Shown: one piece after another, positions 40,201 to 52,652 of the stretch
How the letters are laid out: the number at the start of each line of letters is the position of its first letter
How positions within the stretch are numbered: the stretch's first letter is position 1
NCBI GenBank assembly: GCA_001566295.1
Contig: KQ964245.1
Location: 67,524-131,523 of the forward strand
Length of the DNA stretch: 64,000 nt
Source: Microdochium bolleyi
Taxonomy: Eukaryota; Ascomycota; Sordariomycetes; Xylariales; Microdochiaceae
Reading direction: 5' to 3'
Notes under the pieces: generated by a model
The model's database searches: none
Seen by the model: the letters and a program-made list of their open reading frames with translations, nothing else
Told to the model about the DNA's origin: nothing
Position numbers and translations under genes: made by a program

Positions 40201-42185
40201 CTGGGGACCCTGACGCTGAACACAAATTGTCACGAGCCCCTGACTCCCTGCGTCCCCGGGGCACACGGTTCGAGTGCTGGTGCGGCGGGCTGCCGCTTCA
40301 TATCGGAGTTGACAAGGATTCACTTTGGAGCACAGTGAAGGTTCTGGAACCTCATGGCTTTGACACGCCGTACCCGCCTCGTTGGCCCTTCACAAACACT
40401 CTATACTTTGCGCACGAATCATTGGACCGGATGCATCACAACTGGTAGGCCAGCCTTGGTGGTCTGTTCTCCCTTGACGGATATTGATCTGCAGGCGTGG
40501 GCGGCAGGTCTTAGCACACAAGGGAAATACGCAGAGAGCTCGATTCAAGGAGAAGAGGGAGAACGAAGTGCAACCACACCTCGATTGTCCCGCGGATGTC
40601 GTCTAGATGGTGTTGCAGTTTCCTGAAAGTCCCGGGAGTTTTGTGACTCGCGTTGGCTCTCGTGCTTCTCCCTGCGCCTTGGGAACAAGACCCGACACTA
40701 GGACAGGACTTTTTCGCGATACTCTTCAACTGGGAGACATAGCAATGTCATTTATGTCATGACTCGAGAACAGACATGTGGTCAAACTAAGCCATGAGAG
40801 AGGCACGCAGCGTATCTGCCACACGACCAAGTCCAGATCCTCACACAGGAATAGACAAGAATATGAGAGATTCCATCATCTTTCTCTACGCCTGAAGTCG
40901 AAGCACCTTACTTCGGCCTCCAGTTTGGTCAAGGCAACCCAGAAGACGTTGGTGGGGAAGCTCTCAAGCTCTGACGTTGTGGGGGTTTACTGTTGGAGAT
41001 GGCGCGGAGAAGCTTCCGGGGGCCAGGGGCGGGGGCAGTAGCGTGGCTGACATATGTGGCTCAGCCAGCTGTCTCGCAAGGTACGAGCCACCGCCCGATC
41101 CAAACCTGGCCTCAATCCGTGATGTCGATATCCAAGGCCCCTCGTTGCCCGTCGTGAGGCGACAGCGTGCCAAACACCAGCCAAGCTCACCACCAACTAC
41201 GTCTTCCGACAGCACCAGCTGTCTTCCCTCCACCAGTCTCTCGGCACCCAGTCTCCTCTGCGGCACTTCCTGTGCCTGCACAGAGCACGATGCCGCAACC
41301 ACTTGGCCGAGCTGGCTGAAGTCGGCGTGGCGCTGTAAGTTGCACAACAGGCAATCCTGGTTCTCACCGAGAACAAACTTTGCAGGCACAGCAGATTGGA
41401 CTCGCCCTTCGTCGTCATACTGTCAAATATCAGCAGACGAGAGAGCCAGGGGAACGTCGTGCTCGCAGCTCACCCCACGACTCCCTGACGCTCGACGTCG
41501 TCTTGTAGCCATCACAATGTGGTGCCAGTTTGGCCCCGCTTCCGTCCAGCCAGCCATCTGCAGCTGCCAGAAGGCCCACCAGCTGCCAGCGTCGAGACGC
41601 CCCTGCGGAGCAGTGCTCAGTCTCGATCCGGTGTCCTGGCAAAGCCGCCCTTGCAAGACGTCAGAGTTTGGAGCTCAGATTGGGCACAGCACGCGCAGAG
41701 CTGCTGGAGACTTTGGTCAATTGGCGAGTCACCGCAGACGAAGCCAGCAGCACAGGGAGACACGATGGACACTTGGCGCGCGAGGAGAGGGAGCAGGACC
41801 CCGTCGAGCCCGGCAAGCTGGGCACAGGAGCTCCCGAGCCCTGAGCTCAAGGTCGAGCAGCCTGGAGCAGGCGCCAGCCACGCTGTGCTGTGCTCTGGAC
41901 TGGTAAACAACAAACATTTTTCATCGCCCGCCTGCCCGCGCCGCGCCTGCACCCGCCCATCACCACCGCCGCCAACCACCACCATTTGCACGCAGCCACC
42001 ACCTTAGCCTTGCGCAATCCTCCACCAACCCCCCCACGTCCTCGATTCGGCCACTATCGGTCCACTCTCCAACAACAACAACTTCTCCATCCCAACCCTC
42101 GCCGTCGCTGTCGTCGTCCACACCCGACTCCCCAACGACAGCCCAACCACCCACGCCGACTCACCCCATCCACTGATTCTCCACA
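37283..42185. other. Gene-free 4.9 kb stretch
   Basis: Shared upstream region of the Pin4-like gene (-) and H2A.Z (+). The side next to Pin4 (37300-38100) is GA-rich on the plus strand and stop-poor, giving many meaningless open frames. 41900-42180 is a C- and CA-rich pyrimidine leader typical before highly expressed genes. Nothing in between resembles a known gene or a recognisable transposon. Confidence 0.45.
38971..38987. promoter_or_regulatory. TACCTAGGTA palindrome
   Basis: A perfect ten-base palindrome (TACCTAGGTA, 38975-38984) with extra TACC/GGTACC arms. Similar CCTAGGTACCT motifs recur in Sordariomycete intergenic DNA; here a role is only a guess. Confidence 0.35.
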
Positions 42186-43294
42186 ATGGCCGGAGGCAAG
42201 GGTAAATCGTCCGGCGGCAAGAGCTCTGGCGGCAAGACGTCTGGCGTCGATGGCCCCAAGAAGCAGCAGAGCCACTCGGCCCGCGCCGGTCTCCAGGTAA
42301 GCAGAGTCCTCGTCGCGACCTCGTGTCCGCCCATTCTCGTCGCCGTCGTCGTCGCCGTCATCGTCGCCATCGACGCTCTTCTCTCGCGCACGTGTGCGCC
42401 GCCTGTTTCCCGCATTCCGACGTCTCCCTGTCCAGCGCACGCGCGCATCAACCCGACCACACGCCCACGCCGTGTCACGACGACATCCATCATGCCCCTG
42501 CACCGCCGTCATGTCAACCGCAGCCGACGCCCGTAGCAACCCGAATCCATCGTCCTCCATGTCACGTTCAGCTCGGTTGATGCATGCCCCATAGCATCTC
42601 GAATGGCTGCAATTTTGACAATGCGTTATTCGCCGACGATGGACGCGCATTCCGGATGAGGGCCTCGCGTGCGCAGGACAACGCGGTCAGGCTCTCCCCG
42701 AACTCTACTGTAGCAAAGGCAAATATGCGCACGGCATTCTCGAACGAGTGCGATGCTTGCGACAACTGCGATGACTACGGCGCTGCGATGATGCTGGGCC
42801 AGATTCACGCCAAATGCCTCGTCTAGGACTGCCCACTAACTCTGCTGCCTGTAGTTCCCCTGTGGTCGTGTCAAGCGTTTCCTCAAGAACAACACCCAGA
42901 ACAAGATGCGCGTGGGCGCAAAGGCTGCCGTCTATGTCACAGCCGTCCTCGAGTATCTGACGGCCGAAGTCCTCGAGCTTGCAGGCGTAAGTACAGCAAA
43001 TCTTCTGTGGCGAAGCTCTGACTCATCCCTTTGGACGGACGGACAAGCTTCCCCCACTCCACCCGCCAGCCAGGCACCAGCTGATATCTTGTCCCTCTTC
43101 CACAGAACGCCGCCAAGGACCTCAAGGTCAAGCGCATCACCCCGCGCCACCTGCAACTCGCCATCCGTGGTGACGAGGAGCTCGACACCCTCATCAGAGC
43201 CACCATCGCCTATGGTGGTGTCCTGCCGCACATCAACCGCGCGCTGCTACTCAAGGTCGAGCAGAAGAAGAAGAACAAGCAGATTGAAGCATAG
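42186..43294 (+). CDS. HTZ1: Histone variant H2A.Z
   Basis: Replacement histone placed by SWR-type remodellers around promoters. Exons 42186-42296, 42855-42986 and 43106-43294 code for 143 residues; all introns are phase 0. The first intron (558 bp) is unusually long for this window and ends with a CTAAC branch-like site before TGTAG. Variant-specific features separate it from canonical H2A: the Lys/Gly/Ser N-tail (AGGKGKSSGGKSSGGK), LKNNTQNKMRVGAKAAVY, and the late helix with RHLQLAIRGDEELDTLI and ATIAYGGVLPHINRALL. It lacks the SQE phosphorylation tail of canonical fungal H2A and ends KKKNKQIEA. The C-rich leader upstream fits a strongly expressed gene. Confidence 0.96.
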
Positions 43295-45269
43295 AGGCGG
43301 CATATCAAAGCACTTGATGTGGACTTGACGAGTTAGGAGATCCCTTGTGTGGTTGCGCGACCTGTCTGTACTGCTTTTTGTTTCGATGAACTTCGCCAGT
43401 GGTGGGTGTCATCGCCGTGGACCATGGCTGGTATGTGAATGCGTCGCTCTGAATGGAAATTCAAGTGGTCCTCTTTGATGTGGGATTCAACTCGGGGGTT
43501 TTTGTTTTCCTCAGTTTTTTTTCTTGTGCGGCGCATGGGGACAGACGCCGTATCACTCGGGAGGTTAGATGGAGCGCTAATGGGACGCAATGTATGTGAA
43601 GAGGGCCGAGCCTGTGTGCGGCGGGAATTCCAGCCAGCTCACGCTGGTCGGCATTGGCGCGGCCCTCGTCATCTTTCCAAGTTGTGTCGCTTAATTGTAG
43701 TAACAATCAAAAACAAGAAAAACGAGAACCACGGACAGGAGCAACCTGGCGTCTGCATGTGTGCCGATCTAGGCGACTTTGAACGAAAGCGAGAGAGCCC
43801 GGCTGATGCGTCAGCGCATGGTGGTTTCTGTACGTCCTCGATCGCGCGACGCCAGGGTTTTCCGCACGTTGCCTGCTACTCCGTACTGCTCATACTGATG
43901 ACGATGATGGCGGTGCTGCCGACGACGTCGAAGACCGAAGCTACTCAACCTCAAATGTCTGTCGTCTGGAGTGTTCCTTCCCTGCTTCGCTTCACCCTGG
44001 AGGGCTCCGTTGGAGGACAGTTCCCCAACCTTCGCCAACCACGGCGGCGCGGCTCGTGCGTCACATTGATCGACAGCCTTCCACTGTCAATCTATCCGTA
44101 CATGAAAATAGTTGGACACGTCTTCTTTCCATGCGTATTGCTTTTCCCGCTGTCAATCAAAACACGGCATTAATTTTTAAAATTTCAAGACTCGGTTTCT
44201 TGTGCTTCTAGCATATATTGGAAAATAATAATGAAGAAACCCCGGAGGACTTTGGCACCCTCCATGCTGGCGTCATTCTACTCAGCAGGCAGTGGGAACG
44301 CAAGGCCTGGCCGTGCACCCACCCTTGATGAGGCACATACATGCATGTGTGCGTTTGCATAGATACCCAAGCAGACGCATGTAGTACAGGAAAGCACAGG
44401 CTAACAGTGGCATTGAGACCTCGAGCGCGTCTTCCGCGATCGGCCGATCGATGCTGTAAAAGATAGACTGCGATGACATGCTATGGTATTAAATCTGTGG
44501 ACCACTACACATGAGATAGGAGATCAAGGCAGAAAGACCACGCGGAGCCACATACACAGAGCGTAGTCCGCGCGAATCGGCCATCCTCGAGGCATTCCCA
44601 TCTTGGTCTAGTAGTCCAGGACCGTGAGAGAAGCATTGCACATGGCTTCCGCGCAGCTCGAGACAGCTAGTGGGAGGCGATCTTAGACGATGACGAGAGG
44701 TGAACTGCCCTTCTCCCCTTTCACTACGAAACCGACCGTCTTACTTGAGGCTGCTCTACTGGCTGGAGTAGACAGACACCCGGGCTATGTTCCGTGGGAT
44801 AACATGAACCCACCGTCGCAAACGGGCTATTCTTAAGATCACACATGACCGACATCGCAAGTCTATTTTCAAGCTCGAAGCGTGGCTTGGCTCGCCTCCG
44901 CCCTCACGACCATCACTCCAGATCACGCACACGGAAGACAGACTTTGGAGACGTGTATCGGGTATTCTCCCTGGCAATTATTAACAAGTCTTGTCATGGA
45001 GCAGAACAAGAATCGAGAACATGAAAATACTATGTACAAGCGATACCCTGCCCAAATATCAGAGTTCTACGCCAGTTCTATGCATATATGAGAAGCAAGA
45101 TATATCTTAGGGCCGATCAGCCAGGCCAAACCATGTCAAGAGTTTGCTTCTGATGCCGCAGTGCTGAGCAGTGGGCGCGGTAGAGCAGTGCCGTTCACGT
45201 CACTTGCGAAGCAAGTAAGTGGGCCCCAAAAGCCGCGACAATCGGCCCCCGTGCCTAGCGAATCGCCAT
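43295..45269. other. Gene-free 2 kb stretch
   Basis: Convergent 3' flanks of H2A.Z (+) and the sodium pump (-). An open frame of 244 codons at 43439-44173 has no recognisable domain and overlaps the likely H2A.Z 3' UTR. Nothing else recognised. Confidence 0.5.
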
Positions 45270-48200
45270 CTAGACCTTCTCCTCGACATTCTTTCTCCGC
45301 GACTCGTCGGTAGGCTCCGAGACGTCCTGGCTCTCGTCCGAGTCGTTGGGGATGTAGCCGTCGAAGATGACGCTGCTGAGGCGGCGGCGCTGGCCACCAC
45401 CCTCCTTCTTAGCCGTGCGCCGGAAGTAGACGCGCTTGGCCCACTTCCACGTCTCGATGCCGCCGAAGAAGAGGACAGCCTCGACGATGACGATAGCCCA
45501 CTCCCAGGAAATGCCGGTGTGCAGGAAGACAACGTGGTTGAGACCGGGGACCTGAAGGGGACAATGTCAGCAGCTGTCGAGACAAGCAAATCAAAGAGGG
45601 AAAACAGAGGATCAGGACTTACGTAGAGAATGATGAAGATAGAGGCGAAGCCGAAGAGGACGGACCAGAACAGGAACTTGTTGCGCCAAACATCAACCAT
45701 CCACTGGGTGAAGTAGCGCTTGCTCTTGGGTTGCATGCGGAAGAACGAGCGGCGGAAGTTGATCAGCTCCCAGGCGAGGAAGAGGGAGAACCACGTCATG
45801 GACACGAAAGTCGTGGCGCGGGCACGGAAGACTGGATCACATTCCTCAGACCACGCGCGGTTGCAACCGATACCGGTGATGCCCGGACCCCATTGGTACA
45901 GGACGAGCGAGAACGAGGCCAGACACAGAGCCGCCATCCAGAGACCATAGACGATCATGTCTACGCATAGCTCGATGGTGAAGATACCGCGCTTCAGCGA
46001 CTGAGGCGGGCGTTGGAGAATATCGGGAGCAGCAACCTCGAGACCGAGACCCATGTCTGGAAGACCAGAGGTCACCATGATGACCCACATGATCTCGACC
46101 TATTCGTGGGATGAGTGGTTAGCGGTGCAAATGACGTGATTTGACTGGATAAGCGGTACGTACTGGTGACAAGGGGAAGACACTGAGGCCCTCCTCGTCC
46201 TTGAAAGCAAGACCGATCAGGAGAGTGCAAGCCTGAGCAATGTTCTGGCTGAGCAAATGCAGCACAAATTTTTGGATATTGTCAAAGATGCGGCGGCCTT
46301 CCTCGACGGCGTTGAGGATAGAAGCGAAGTTGTCATCGGTGAGAATGATGTCGGAGGCGTCCTTAGCAACATCGGAACCAGCTTGACCCATAGCAATACC
46401 AACGTCGGCACGCTTCAGCGAGGGTGAGTCGTTTACACCGTCACCAGTCATGGCGGCGAACAGGTTACGGCGGTGGAGAGCGTCGATCATGCGCACCTTG
46501 GTGTTAGGAGCGCAACGGGCGATGACAAGAGGCAGGACAGGCATGGCGTCAATCTCCTCGTCGGTGAGCTTGTCAAACTCGGAGGCAGTAGTGACGATCT
46601 GGTTTTCGCTCTGCTTGGAGATCATGTCAAGACGCTCAGGAACGATACCAATCTGCTTGGCGATGGCGAAAGCGGTACCAGGGTGGTCACCGGTAAGCAT
46701 GTGGACACCGATACCAGCCTGGTGACACTTCTTGACTGAGTCCTTGGACTCGGGGCGAGGAGGATCAAAGAGACCAATAAGACCACGGAAAGTAAGACCA
46801 GACTCGACCTCGGCACGGTCCTCGTCGGTGGTGCCAGTAGAGCCGGTGTGAACCTTGGATGCGAGCGCAAGAACGCGAAGACCCTGCTCTGCGAGAGACT
46901 CCATGTTGGAGAGGATGTCGTCCTTGATGTCCTGGGTGAGCTCGACCGTCTCGCCTTTGCCCTCCATGTCGATGTTGACGCAGGCCTCGAGAATGCGCTC
47001 GACGGCGCCCTTGGTGAAGGCGTACTTGTTGTCGTCTCCCTTTCGGGACATGATGACGGACATCTTCTTGACGTCACTGGAGAAAGGGTACTCTGTCACG
47101 AGCTTCCACTCGGCATTCTCGCCCTCAACCTGCTTCAGGCGGTTCCAGCCGAAACGGGAGCTGAAGACGAGAATGGCGATCTCCGAAGGGTCACCACGAG
47201 CAGTCCAGCCCTCGCCCTCTGTCGATTTATAGACAGTGGCGAGGTTGGCCAGGGAAGCAATCTTGAGGAATTCCTCGAGAGGAGCATTGTCTTTGAGCAT
47301 CTCTTCTGCGCTCTTGCGCATGTCGGTGTCAGGAGGCATCTCGTCGTAGGCGCCCATATCGTAAGGGGACTCCGTGGTGTGTAGAAGGTCGCCAACGGTG
47401 GGGTTCACTGGCTCGTTGCTTTCGCCGACCGAGTATGTACCGCGGCTGGGGATCCATGCCTTCTTGGCAACCATCTTTCCCTGAGTCAGGGTACCAGTCT
47501 TGTCGGAGCAGATATCCGTAACGGCGCCAAGGGCCTCGAGGGCGTTCAGCTTGCGAACGATGACATGACGCTCTACCATGCGCTTAGTACCAGCGGACAT
47601 GGTGATGGTCAGGACGACAATCAAGGAAGCAGGCAGCATAGAGAGACCAGTGGCGACGGCGTAAATGATGACTTCCTGATTGTTGGTGAAGTTGTTGGCA
47701 GCCAGCACAATGATGGCGAAGACGACCGCGATGAAGAATAGACCAATGGCCAACTGTGAAAGCTTCCTCTGCAGCGGAGTTCCGACATTGACACCAAGGA
47801 AATGACCGGCGAGATCCTTGGCCGTGAGAATCCACGCTTGAGCCTGACGATGGGGCTTAACCTTTCCGTCAGGCGTTTTCTTGGGCTCACGAACGCGCGA
47901 GTTGGTTTGGCGAAGAGCTGCTGCGATGGAACCAATCTCGGTGAACATGCCGGTAGCAAAGACAACACCGCGGGCGCGACCCTTGGTGACGGTGCTGGAC
48001 GAGAAGGCAATGTTGAGACGATCACCGGGTCCAGTATCCTCACTGTAAGTCTCGTCGGCAACCTTTTGGACCGGGAGAGACTCTCCAGTGAGCAAGGCCT
48101 CGTCGGTCTCGAAGTTCATGACCTCGATCAGGCGGATGTCAGCGGGGATGGTGTCACCAGTCTTGAGCTCAACCATGTCGCCAGGCACCACGTGGACAGT

Positions 48201-48727
48201 CGCAATAGTCTCATTGTTTCCACCGCGGATGACGTGCGAAGTAGGCGAAGAGAGCGAACGGAGCGAGTCCATGGTCTTCTCTGCCGAGAATTCCTGCCAG
48301 AAACTGTGCGGAACGCGTGTTAGCGACATGTGCAGCCGGAGACGGGAGCGCAGGGGGATGAGCTGCGCTGTGCTAGACGAACTTACCCGATGACAATGTT
48401 GAGAATGATGATGGCGGCGACGACGCCACCTTCGATGTAAGAGGCGATGCCGAAAGACACAGCCATGGCCATGATGAGGACGAGCATCATGGCATTGGCG
48501 ACCTGCTTGAGCAAGATCTTGCCCGGGTTGACGCCCGGACCATTGTCGAGCTCGTTCTTGCCGTACTTTTCGAGGCGCTGCTCAGCTTCGGGGGCCGTCA
48601 AGCCATCAGAGGTGCTGCACCCGAGCTCCTTCTCGACCTCTTCAAAGGTGAGGCTATGGGCGGGCTTGGACATTGGCTCATTGGCCTGTCCGGGGACATG
48701 GCCCTCAAGGGGGTTAGGTTTGCCCAT
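45270..48727 (-). CDS. ENA1: ENA-type Na+/K+-exporting P-type ATPase (P-IID)
   Basis: Plasma-membrane ATPase pumping Na+ or K+ out, important at high salt or alkaline pH. Exons on the minus strand are 48727-48387, 48303-46164, 46099-45623 and 45551-45270, giving 1079 residues. It shows the cation-ATPase N-domain (AHSLTFEEVEKELG), TGES in the actuator domain, the phosphorylated aspartate at about residue 381 in DICSDKTGTLTQGK, KGAVERILEAC in the nucleotide domain, MLTGDHPGTA and MTGDGVNDSPSLKRADVGIAM. About ten membrane segments fit the class. The joins read NIVI-G-FWQEF, FPLSP-VEIMWV and IFIILY-VPGLNHV. The C-terminus is acidic. The ATG at 48727 is chosen because upstream codons lack an in-frame ATG. 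PacC-type sites lie upstream. Confidence 0.95.
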
Positions 48728-48852
48728 GGTGTCTGTACGTCTTGCGCTGGCTGTTTCAAGGCGTTCTGATGAAGGCTGTCCCCATCGAAGAGTGCAGTCG
48801 CGGGACCGTGGAGGCACTGGGGAGGGATCGCAGTCGTGCTAGGTGGACGGGT

Positions 48853-49959
48853 GCCAAGAGTCCAGAGAGCGATGAGTGCTTATCGGAGGGCTTGCAGAGG
48901 AAAGAAAACAACAAGAGAGGCACATGAGAGTCTTGGACGAACGGGGACCGGGCAGCCTAAGTAGTCTCCGGGATTGGGAAAGAGGCAATGTCTATTTGCC
49001 ATGGGAGGGGCAGATAGGACCGGTCGCCGTGGCAGGGCGAGAGCGCGTTGACGACATTGTTGCTGCTGGAGGCTGCAACCCAGCACGCTGGAGCTGCTGG
49101 GGCAGCGGTGGTGGGGATCTCAAGCCTCTTGGCATTTTCTGAAGCTGCTCGGCAGCGCGTGGATCGAGAGGCAGGCTAGGGACCAACGTTATCATCTTGC
49201 GCGTCGACGATCTTGCACCCGAGCAGTTGGCTAGGGCAGGCCGATACGACGGACGGCCGGGCAGGGAGCGGCCCTGTGCGGTGGGCTGCAGCAGCCAGGC
49301 GGACAACATGAGGCTCCCCGAGGCTCGAGGCTCTCTGTCTCCCGCCGACCCCGACTGGCAACTACGTAATGCGGCTGCTGGCGACGGTTGTGCCAAGGGC
49401 CACTAGGATGGCGGTGGTGAGAATGGATGCGGTTTCTCGAAGCAGCATGCCTGGGCGGAGGTCTGAGGTCTGGCAGGCCGGCTAAGCGGCATCCGGCTCT
49501 GGCGCCGAGCATTGCACCCACTTGTCTGCCGGCCGGGGTCCCGCGAGATGCCTTGGCGGCTCCGCGGTTGTCCGCAATGCAGCCGAGCAGATCGAGCAGA
49601 TGTGCTCCGTGGGATGCAGCTGGTGCGAGTCAACGGCCGTCGCCTCGTCGTGCTGCTGCGAGATGCTGCATGAGCCGTGCTCGTCTTCGCCACCCGATGA
49701 CATCGCCCGGCATGGGCGCGGCCTGTCTGATGCGCGGCGCGAGGGGCCCTCAAGACACATGACTAGTCGAGCATGCCAACATTGTCAGTCAAGGCCCCCA
49801 AGCTTAAAGTGTAAATCGGCGGGCGGGCGAGTCACCAGCAGCGGCGTGGGGTTCGGGTGGTGCTGGAGCACGCCGCCAAGAGGCGCACTGGGCACACCAC
49901 CAAGCACCAAGAGGCGAAGCATGGCGCTGCGCGCTTGGCTGCTGCGACAAGCGCTTGGC
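48853..49959. promoter_or_regulatory. Cluster of seven PacC-type GCCAAG sites
   Basis: GCCAAG on the plus strand at 48853, 49392 and 49875, and its complement CTTGGC at 49128, 49552, 49934 and 49954. GCCARG is the core recognised by the alkaline-pH regulator PacC/Rim101. The cluster lies 0.1-1.2 kb upstream of the ENA start codon. About one hit would be expected by chance in this length. Binding is inferred, not shown. Confidence 0.5.
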
Positions 49960-51176
49960 GTTGACATCAGTGTCTGCTCACCCTGTGCCGGGTACCCGGG
50001 CGAGTTGGGCGAGTCGCGAGCCCATGGTGATTGTATCTCGGCAGCTGGCCCTACAGTGCGGAGGCGGGCTATTGGAGAATGGACGATGGAAAGACGTGCG
50101 CCCCCGGCCTGCAGTGCAATTGGCATCGCAGTGATTGGAAGGCGCAACCGGTCTCCTGTGACGTCACCTGCCTCCCTCGTCCGGGGAAATTTCGTCTGGA
50201 CCGTCCTCCTCGAACTGCCATCTGACAAGCCCAAAATACACCAGCCTGTTCGCACATCTCCTAATGTGGTCGTCCGCAGGGCCCATTGAGAATAACGCGT
50301 CGAGACCGCTTCACTTCCTACCAGCTCTCCCTCGCGGCAACTAGACAGTCACGGCAGGCCGAGGACAAGGCATTGCCCTGTGGTCCCGCACTTCTCCAAC
50401 ATTTCATCAACCCCAAGCCCTTGGCCGCCCCATCAGCTCCTGCGCGGTAAAATGCTAGCGCCTCGGAGCGCATGTCGTATCCATATCTCGCCCGCCTCGA
50501 AGAACAATCTCAATCTGTGTGCAGACTTGGCAGTTGTCAAGATGCCTCAGGGGTTCCCCCTCCTCAGAGCCAGTCTCTGCAAGCCTTGAACCAACAGTCT
50601 TTTCATCACGTAACACTCGTTACCACTCGCGCCATGGCAGCCTCTTGGCAGCACTCAGAAAGGGTGGGAGCCGTTCAAGTTCTGATAAGAGACAAAGAAC
50701 CAGCGCAGCCAAGCCAAGCCACAAACAACTATCGCCAGCCTCAACTGTGTTGTGTCGGTATAGTGTCGCAACTCAAGCATCGTACCCCAACAGCCTTTGT
50801 CGACTGAGGACGACAGCGTAAACTCCGCTGCTGCAAGCAAGGTCCAACAGGTCGGTGACACATCGTGCAATCGACGGCACGGGTGACGATCGAAGCACTA
50901 CACTCCTGCGGGCAAGCTCCGAGTTCTCGCACCCATATTGTCTTGTCTTGTCCTTGTTGCGGACAGGTGGTTGGTCGGCAGCCCCGATTGCGTGCTCTGC
51001 CCCGACCCGCTCTGCCCAGAGTCTTGGAGTTCTGCAAGAGACTGAACCCAAACGTGTCAGACCAAGAAGCTTGGCTGGACAAGTGAGACCAGGGGTCCAT
51101 CGCAGCCTTCTTCTCTTGGCTCTCACTTTTTCTTCTCGCCGTATGTCTGTCCTTCCTTTGGTCCTTGCGTGCTTGG

Positions 51177-51214
51177 TATTTTTTTTTCTTCTTTTTTTTC
51201 TCTCCTCTCCTCTC
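51177..51214. repeat. T/CT-rich pyrimidine tract
   Basis: A 38 bp pure pyrimidine run on the plus strand with two stretches of eight or more T. Low-complexity sequence; no function inferred. Confidence 0.8.
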
Positions 51215-52652
51215 GGTTCCCTTAGTCGTTCGTCTCCTTCTTGGGGTTGATACTGGGTTCCCACCTACCACCCCCACATCTCTCCATTTCCCCGCTGGGC
51301 GGATCTTTTGCTCGCAAGTCGACATTATGGAGAACTGCAGCATATTCTCCGTAGCAAGTCCCAAATGTTTCACTTTTCCAGACCCCAGGGGCACAGGTTG
51401 TGGGCAACCTCCGCTTGACCGACACTACGATACCACAGTCCGTTCGGCTTTCTTGGTGTGTGGTCCTTGGACTTGGCATTCGTGTGGAGTTGTGATTCTC
51501 GACGAAAGAGTGAGTACGTGCTAAGTCTGGACGATACACGCTTGCGGCCAGTGGCTGCTTATCACCCACATGCCCGCAAGGCCTCGCGAAGCACTGTCAC
51601 CTTGACAGGGCCAAAGTTTGAACAACCCGACGATGCGCTCCTCCTATAGTAATTCCCTGTCCTGCTCAACACACGACAGTCTCTACATAGTTGTGTGCGG
51701 CAGGTACTGTCCTCAGTGTGCACCATCCAAAACAGCACAGGTAGGTGTGATTTGAAAGGGGACTAGCCAAACCAGAACACGTGTAGATAGGCCCGGAGGT
51801 CGGGTTCATGAATTGGTCCCCGGGCAGGTGCCGCTGTTTCCGCCCTCGCCGGGACCCGTGGCGTTGTCGGGGCTCCTCTAGAGGCGTTGGAGATGTATGT
51901 GGCCACTGGCCCGGCTGTGCACTCGAAGGATTCCTTTCGAAGCTTTGTGGAGAGCACTCTGCAACCAATAGCGGAGCTTCTCGGACGCCATTTCCTCGAG
52001 ACCCCGGCGACCAATCCAGGACGAGGCCCGCGTCGGTTGGGATGCGAGTGGGCGCCTTCACTACTACTCCTGCTCTAGCGAGCACGGATACCGAGGATGT
52101 GTAGTACTTGGAAGACATCCCAGCTCTCCCAGGACAGTATTGAATTACCCGCACCTTCGTAGATGCTACAGTATCAACCTCGCCATCAGGCGTAAGCAGA
52201 TCCCCGATTAAACCCCGAGTGGTGAGTTGTAACCATTTCATTGATATCGTTTAGGCGACATGCACACGGCACGTTCCGAAAGCTTCCATTCGCCGAATCC
52301 TGTCGAACCCGGCTGTACATGTCCTTCCGCCTTGCTATTATTATGTGCTTGGCCTCAGCAGGCGGCTGCCTTTGCTGCTTCGGACACACGTGGATGGTGG
52401 TGCTTTAGCAAGGTCGAAAGAAGTCTGGTTGCACAGCGCCGCCGCTCCAGGCGCTCCTCATCACCATGGCCACGGACAGTGGCGGGTCCTCACAGTCAAT
52501 CAAATACAAGATGGAAGACAATGTTTAGAAAAGCTGCATTTCGATAATCCCCCGAGGATCCATGCCATCTATATGTCCTATGCTGTCCAAATGTGCTCTC
52601 CTCGTTGCGCACGCTATATACAGTTGTTATATGTACCCTGTTGTCAGATCCT

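Larger units (their letters stand above)
48728..52652. other. Gene-free 3.9 kb upstream of ENA gene
   Basis: Upstream region of the sodium pump and 3' flank of the DUF1479 gene. It includes a cluster of PacC-like hexamers (48853-49959) and a long pyrimidine tract at 51177-51214. Open frames such as 49522-50289 have atypical composition and no domain and are not called. Confidence 0.5.

Noticed and set aside
40262..40285. GGTTCGAG sequence resembling a tRNA B box
   Set aside because: The following bases do not fit GGTTCGANTCC, and no acceptor stem or anticodon arm can be folded around it.
40977..41906. 309-codon open frame upstream of H2A.Z
   Set aside because: Low-complexity Ser/Arg/Pro/Cys sequence without family match, and a long antisense open stretch in the same place; read as chance.
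49522..50289. 255-codon open frame on the plus strand upstream of ENA
   Set aside because: Cys/Arg/Ser-rich random-like composition, no domain, and overlapping frames on the other strand of similar length; it fits GC-rich, stop-poor intergenic DNA.
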